From assembly GCA_035366835.1 (NCBI GenBank), contig DAOSIS010000006.1:1-64000 (forward strand): DNA of 64,000 nt, in the 5' to 3' direction. Below, piece by piece: positions 60,651-64,000 of this stretch (position 1 is its first letter; each line of letters starts with the position of its first letter). A program made the translations under genes and the position numbers. Origin of the DNA: UBA6109 sp035366835 (lineage in GTDB: Bacteria; Desulfobacterota; Syntrophia; Syntrophales; UBA6109). Below the pieces are notes generated by a model, which saw only the letters and a program-made list of their open reading frames with translations, was not told where the DNA came from and ran no database searches.

Positions 60651-62225
60651 TCAGCGCATGCAGACGCTCAGTACCTCCGGCAGGTCCGTCTCTCCCCGCA
60701 GGACCTTGACGATGCCGTCCTGGAGGAGCGTCTTCATGCCCTGGGACATCGACGCCCTGCGGAGGGCGAGCATCGGCTTGCGGCTGATGATCATGTGCTT
60801 GATCTCGTCCGTTGCCGTCAGGAGTTCGTAGACGCCCGACATGCCGCGGTATCCCGTGTTGTTGCATTCGCCGCAGCCGCGCGGCCGGAAGAGCGTAAAG
60901 CCGTCGTCGTGGACGACGCCGAGACTCGAAAAATGCTTCTCGTCGTAACTGCGGACGATGTCGTCGAACTCTTCCCTGCTCGGGTGCTAGGCCTCCCGGC
61001 AATAGGGGCAGAGCCTGCGGACGAGCCGTTGGGCCAGGATGCACAGGAGTGAATCCGCGAAGGCGATGGGGTCGATTCCCATGTCCAGGAGGCGGACGAT
61101 CGTCTCGGGCGCGTTGTTGGTATGCAAGGTGCTCATGACGAGATGCCCCGTCGTCGAAGCTTCGATCCCCATCTTGGCCGTCTCGTAATCCCTCATCTCG
61201 CCGACGAGGATGATGTCCGGATCGGACCGGAGGAATGCCCGCATCGCGTTGCTGAAATCGAAGCCGATCTTGTGGTGAACCTGGACCTGCCGCAGCCCCT
61301 TCTGCGTGATCTCCACGGGGTCTTCGGCCGTCCAGATCTTGACGTTCGGCCGGTTGAGGATCCGCAACGCGGCGTGTGCCGTCGTCGTTTTTCCCGAACC
61401 CGTCGGTCCCACGATCAGGATGAGTCCGTAGGGTTTCCGGAGAATCTTCAGGAACTGCGACAGGTCCTCATCGGACATGTTCAGTTCCTCCAGCGTCATG
61501 ATCGCCCCGCGGGTCAGGATCCGCATCACCACGTCTTCCACTCCCCCGTGTGTCGGAACCGTCGCCACGCGCAGTTCGATGTCCCCGAATGTGGGAACCG
61601 TGAAGCGCACTTTCCCGTCCTGCGGCAGCCTTTTTTCCGTGATGTCGAGGTTCGCCATGATCTTGATGCGCGAGACGATGGCGGCGCGGTACGCATAAGG
61701 AAACCGCTCGTAGGGGATGCACTCCCCGTCGATCCGGAAACGCACGTCCACGTACTGGTCGATCGTTTCCGGCTCGATATGGATATCGGAGGCCCGCTTG
61801 GCGAAGGCGTCGGCGATCATGCGGTTGACGATCTGGACGATGACGCTGTCCGATTCCGACGGCCGGTCTTCTCCGTTGTCGCGCGGTACGCCGTCTTCGT
61901 CCAGGTCGAAAAAATGTCCGATCAGCGCCAGGATCTCCTCCGCCGATGCCGGACGATAGTCGATCGCCTTCGTCTTCAGCAGGCTTTCGATCATGTCGCG
62001 CTTGAGGATGTTCTTCGGGTCGTCCAGGAGAACCGTGATCCGGCCGTTCTCCTTCTTCAGCGGCACCCACAGCTCGCGCCGCAGGTATTCGTACTTGAGA
62101 TTCTGCAGGAGCTCGGCGGGCACGGGGCACGCGGCAACGGCTTCGGTCCCTTTTTCCGCTTTCGCGGGTTCGCAGGCATCACCCTTGGCGCCCGCTGATT
62201 CGCTCTTTGTCTTCTTCTCTTTCAT
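60651..62225 (-). pseudogene. GspE/PilB-type secretion ATPase interrupted by an in-frame TAG
   Basis: The frame runs from ATG 62225 for 412 codons, meets TAG at 60989-60987, and continues in the same frame with clear homology (HPSREEFDDIVRSYDEKHF, CGECNNTGYRGMSGVYELL) to a stop at 60651. The intact part has an N-terminal GspE domain (ELLQNLKYEYLRRELWVPL), Asp box region, Walker A GPTGSGKTT, EDPVEI and the His box STLHTNNAPET. The amber codon falls between the two halves of the zinc-binding tetracysteine site, CPYC and CGEC. It could be a nonsense mutation, a readthrough site or an assembly error. As a product the truncated 412-residue form lacks the zinc site. Confidence 0.85.
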
Positions 62226-62258
62226 CGCTTCCCCAACCTTACCGGGAGTCGGCAGATT

Positions 62259-62286
62259 CTTATAGAAATACGCCTTCCCATGTCAA
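62259..62286 (-). promoter_or_regulatory. Promoter of the GspE-type gene
   Basis: TTGACA (62286-62281), 16-bp spacer and TATAAG (62264-62259) on the minus strand, 34 bp before the ATG. Near consensus, so the interrupted gene is probably still transcribed. Confidence 0.65.
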
Positions 62287-62424
62287 GGAGTATCAGGGAT
62301 CCCTCAACGGGGTTTTCTGCGGCAGCTTGCGGAGGACTCCACAAAGAGGGATCTGCTAAAGAATTTTGCCCAAAATCCGATAAACAAGTGAAACGTTCTC
62401 AATTCGATAAAGGAGGTGTCAGCC

Positions 62425-62871
62425 GTGTACGAAAAAGTGATGGTTCCGCTGGATGGTTCCCCCTTGGCAGAATGTGTGCTGGATCATGTGAAACCGCTTG
62501 CTGCAATCGGTCAGATCAATGAGCTTCTGCTTCTTGGCGTCGTGGAAGCACCTCCTGACTGGGCCAAGGAGGGACCCGACTTCGATGCCTTCCAGGATTC
62601 CGGCATCGAAGAGAGAAAGACCTATCTGAGCAAGATCAAGAACGACCTGGCCCGGGACGGCATCTCCAATGTCTCCGTGCAGGTCCTTGTCGGGAAACCG
62701 GCCGATTTGATCACCGAGTCCGCGGAAAAGGAAGGGGCTGTCCTCATTGCGCTGGCCACGCACGGCCGCACGGGTCTCGGCAAGTGGATGCTGGGAAGCG
62801 TTGCGTACAAGGTCATGCGCTACTCCCAGGTCCCCGTTTTCATGGTCAGGCCGGACAGTTGCCGCAATTAG
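62425..62871 (+). CDS. Universal stress protein (UspA family)
   Basis: The 148-residue protein has the Usp core: YEKVMVPLDGSPLAE at the N terminus, and the ATP-binding pattern ATHGRTGLGKWMLGSVAYKVMRYSQVPVFMV (G-2x-G-9x-G(S/T)). It probably binds ATP. GTG at 62425 has AAAGGAGG eight bases upstream; the GTG at 62416 overlaps that site and is rejected. Confidence 0.9.
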   Translation: MYEKVMVPLDGSPLAECVLDHVKPLAAIGQINELLLLGVVEAPPDWAKEGPDFDAFQDSGIEERKTYLSKIKNDLARDGISNVSVQVLVGKPADLITESAEKEGAVLIALATHGRTGLGKWMLGSVAYKVMRYSQVPVFMVRPDSCRN

Positions 62872-63072
62872 CCGTCGTTTCTGCCGGCAATGCGGCCTGT
62901 TCCGGTTGCCCAACAGGGCCGGGTTCGGCTCCCGTCCGGAGCCGAGGCGTGTGCCTTCAGGAGAAAGATTGCAGCGGCTCGGGATTCCGGAGGGCAAGCC
63001 CCCAAATCGCTCCGACGGAGTTCCCGCTGCGGGGTCCGGCTCATGTCCCCGGTCCCGCGCCGACGCCGGGCT

Positions 63073-63753
63073 TCAGTGGTTCGGGCGTTCGAAATCCCGT
63101 CGCAACGCCTCGACAGCGGCGTCTCCCCTGTCGAGGCTGACGCTGACCTGTTTGCCGGTGTCCTGTCCGAAATACATGAAGGCGGCGACGAGCAGATAGT
63201 CGATGTCGGACCTGAGGTCCGATGACGGGTCCATGCTGAGCGTTTCTCCCATCCAGACGACGTTCTCCCTGCGGCCGTCACCCGCCGCCCTTGCCGCTTC
63301 CCTGATCTTCAGCATCAGCTGCTTGGTGTATTCCACGCTCACCACCGGAATGACCGAGGCGGTCCCGGGCGTCATGATGGTCTGCGTCGCCACACCGCCC
63401 TTCCCGTCCGTTACCGTGATGATCTGTGTCTGGGGCGGGCCGTAGGACGTCACGGTCGTACTCCGGAGCCCTGAGGCAATGCCGTAGCTGTAGGACAGGA
63501 GGTAGCGCGACTTGTCCCCGGCATCGATGCGATACCCCTCTTTCACAAGCAGCCTTTCGATCTTTCTCTTGATCTCCTTGTCAAAGATGGGATTGGCGGC
63601 GTCCGGATTCTCGATGACGGCAAAGGAGGCCCCTTTCGCCAGCGCCGAAATTCCTCCGGACCGGTCGAGAAATCCCGTGGTCTGTATGTTCACGGCGCAG
63701 CCGCTGAGGAAAAGGACGAGCAGAACGAAGAGAAGCATCTTCCTGATGTTCAT
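63073..63753 (-). CDS. DUF4136-like lipoprotein
   Basis: The 226-residue protein has a lipoprotein signal peptide ending LFLSGCAV, then a soluble domain with FAVIENPDAANPIFDKEIKRKIERLLVKEGY, which resembles DUF4136-type periplasmic proteins. The rest (RYLLSYSYGIASG, VVSVEYTKQLMLKI) is consistent with that fold. Role unknown. GGGAGG precedes the ATG. The 201-bp gap to the stress protein shows no gene. Confidence 0.75.
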   Translation of the reverse strand: MNIRKMLLFVLLVLFLSGCAVNIQTTGFLDRSGGISALAKGASFAVIENPDAANPIFDKEIKRKIERLLVKEGYRIDAGDKSRYLLSYSYGIASGLRSTTVTSYGPPQTQIITVTDGKGGVATQTIMTPGTASVIPVVSVEYTKQLMLKIREAARAAGDGRRENVVWMGETLSMDPSSDLRSDIDYLLVAAFMYFGQDTGKQVSVSLDRGDAAVEALRRDFERPNH

Positions 63754-63803
63754 AAACCAGCCTCCCGCCGGATCCGTGCAACAAGGATCAGGCCTTCTTA
63801 TGT

Positions 63804-63831
63804 AATATAGGCACCGATCCCGGTTGCGCAA
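63804..63831 (-). promoter_or_regulatory. Promoter of the DUF4136-like lipoprotein gene
   Basis: TTGCGC (63831-63826), 16-bp spacer, TATATT (63809-63804) on the minus strand, 50 bp before the start codon. Confidence 0.5.
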
Positions 63832-63901
63832 CGGAGAGACGCGTCGCGCACCGGAGCGCGCGGAATCGCCGGATCTTCCCGTGGGAAGTCCCTGGCGACG
63901 T

Positions 63902-64000
63902 CTACACCGCGCAGGGGAAGGCGCGTCCGGGCAGGAGTTCCATGCGGAATTTTCGTTCGGGGAGATCCTCTTTCGGGAGCCTCTTCACGATCTCGGAGAG
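63902..64000 (-). CDS. C-terminal end of an unidentified gene (partial)
   Basis: A minus-strand frame enters from the window edge and reads LSEIVKRLPKEDLPERKF, then RMELLPGRAFPCAV before TAG at 63904-63902. The composition looks coding, but 32 residues are too few to name a family. The 5' part lies outside the window. Confidence 0.35.
   Translation of the reverse strand, partial: LSEIVKRLPKEDLPERKFRMELLPGRAFPCAV

Noticed and set aside
60987..60989. Pyrrolysine codon
   Set aside because: A GspE-type ATPase has no known need for pyrrolysine, the residue is not catalytic, and no pyl genes are in the window; nonsense mutation or error is simpler.

Overview
The window is GC-rich bacterial chromosome with densely packed genes, short or overlapping gene junctions and strong AGGAGG-type ribosome binding sites. 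Several features point to an anaerobic Desulfobacterota (deltaproteobacterial) relative, possibly near Syntrophales: class III anaerobic ribonucleotide reductase (nrdDG), a two-subunit Fe-S fumarase, a GlcD-type FAD dehydrogenase paired with a CCG-domain Fe-S protein, an rpsA-sppA block, a xerC-hslV-hslU-argB order, and a ~120-bp palindromic repeat of a kind I recall from Geobacter-like genomes. This lineage call is inference from content; no rRNA is present.

Region 1 (1-18.1 kb, minus strand) is one long collinear housekeeping block. It reads from panC (coenzyme A precursor) through panD, miaB, a bifunctional nuclease, xerC, hslV, hslU, argB-argD-argF-argG-argH, an LptM-like lipoprotein, lysA-dapA-dapB, folK, a small metal-binding membrane protein, an FSA-type transaldolase and pgsA, and ends with tRNA-Gly. 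It starts at a good sigma70-type promoter followed by a ~100-nt leader that contains an intrinsic terminator and a competing antiterminator pairing.

Region 2 (18.2-33 kb) holds a PA2779/PA2778-like secreted protein set, a helicase-nuclease pair matching MrfA/MrfB (YprA/YprB), and a minimal sigma region 4 protein. It continues with a crotonase-fold enzyme, SppA, ribosomal protein S1, a DUF2889-CMP kinase fusion, a BepA-like periplasmic protease, a GAF-HD-GYP phosphodiesterase and nrdG. Region 3 (33-44 kb) has nrdD under paired NrdR-type boxes, a methyltransferase, a lone citrate lyase alpha subunit, a cyclophilin, a glcD/glcF-type pair and a PilZ protein. It closes with an ABM protein plus dodecin behind an attenuator-like leader, and a hemolysin III protein ending in tandem hairpin repeats.

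Region 4 (44-50.2 kb, minus) is a tightly coupled six-gene operon: PHP phosphoesterase, GT4 glycosyltransferase, methyltransferase, an alpha-toroid protein, a hexapeptide acyltransferase and a B12-binding radical SAM enzyme. It looks like a pathway for a surface glycoconjugate or lipid of unknown identity. Region 5 (50.3-56.8 kb, plus) is a trehalose/osmotic-stress operon: a truncated SPFH gene, an MscS channel, a membrane-anchored HAMP-OtsA fusion, OtsB, a DUF5752 protein and a TreT-like trehalose glycosyltransferase.

Region 6 (56.8-64 kb) contains class I fumarase subunits, an OmpA/TSP3 porin-like protein, a decayed metallophosphoesterase-like fragment, the interspersed palindromic repeat, and a GspE/PilB-type ATPase gene interrupted by an in-frame amber codon. 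It ends with a universal stress protein, a DUF4136-like lipoprotein and the tail of a gene running off the window.
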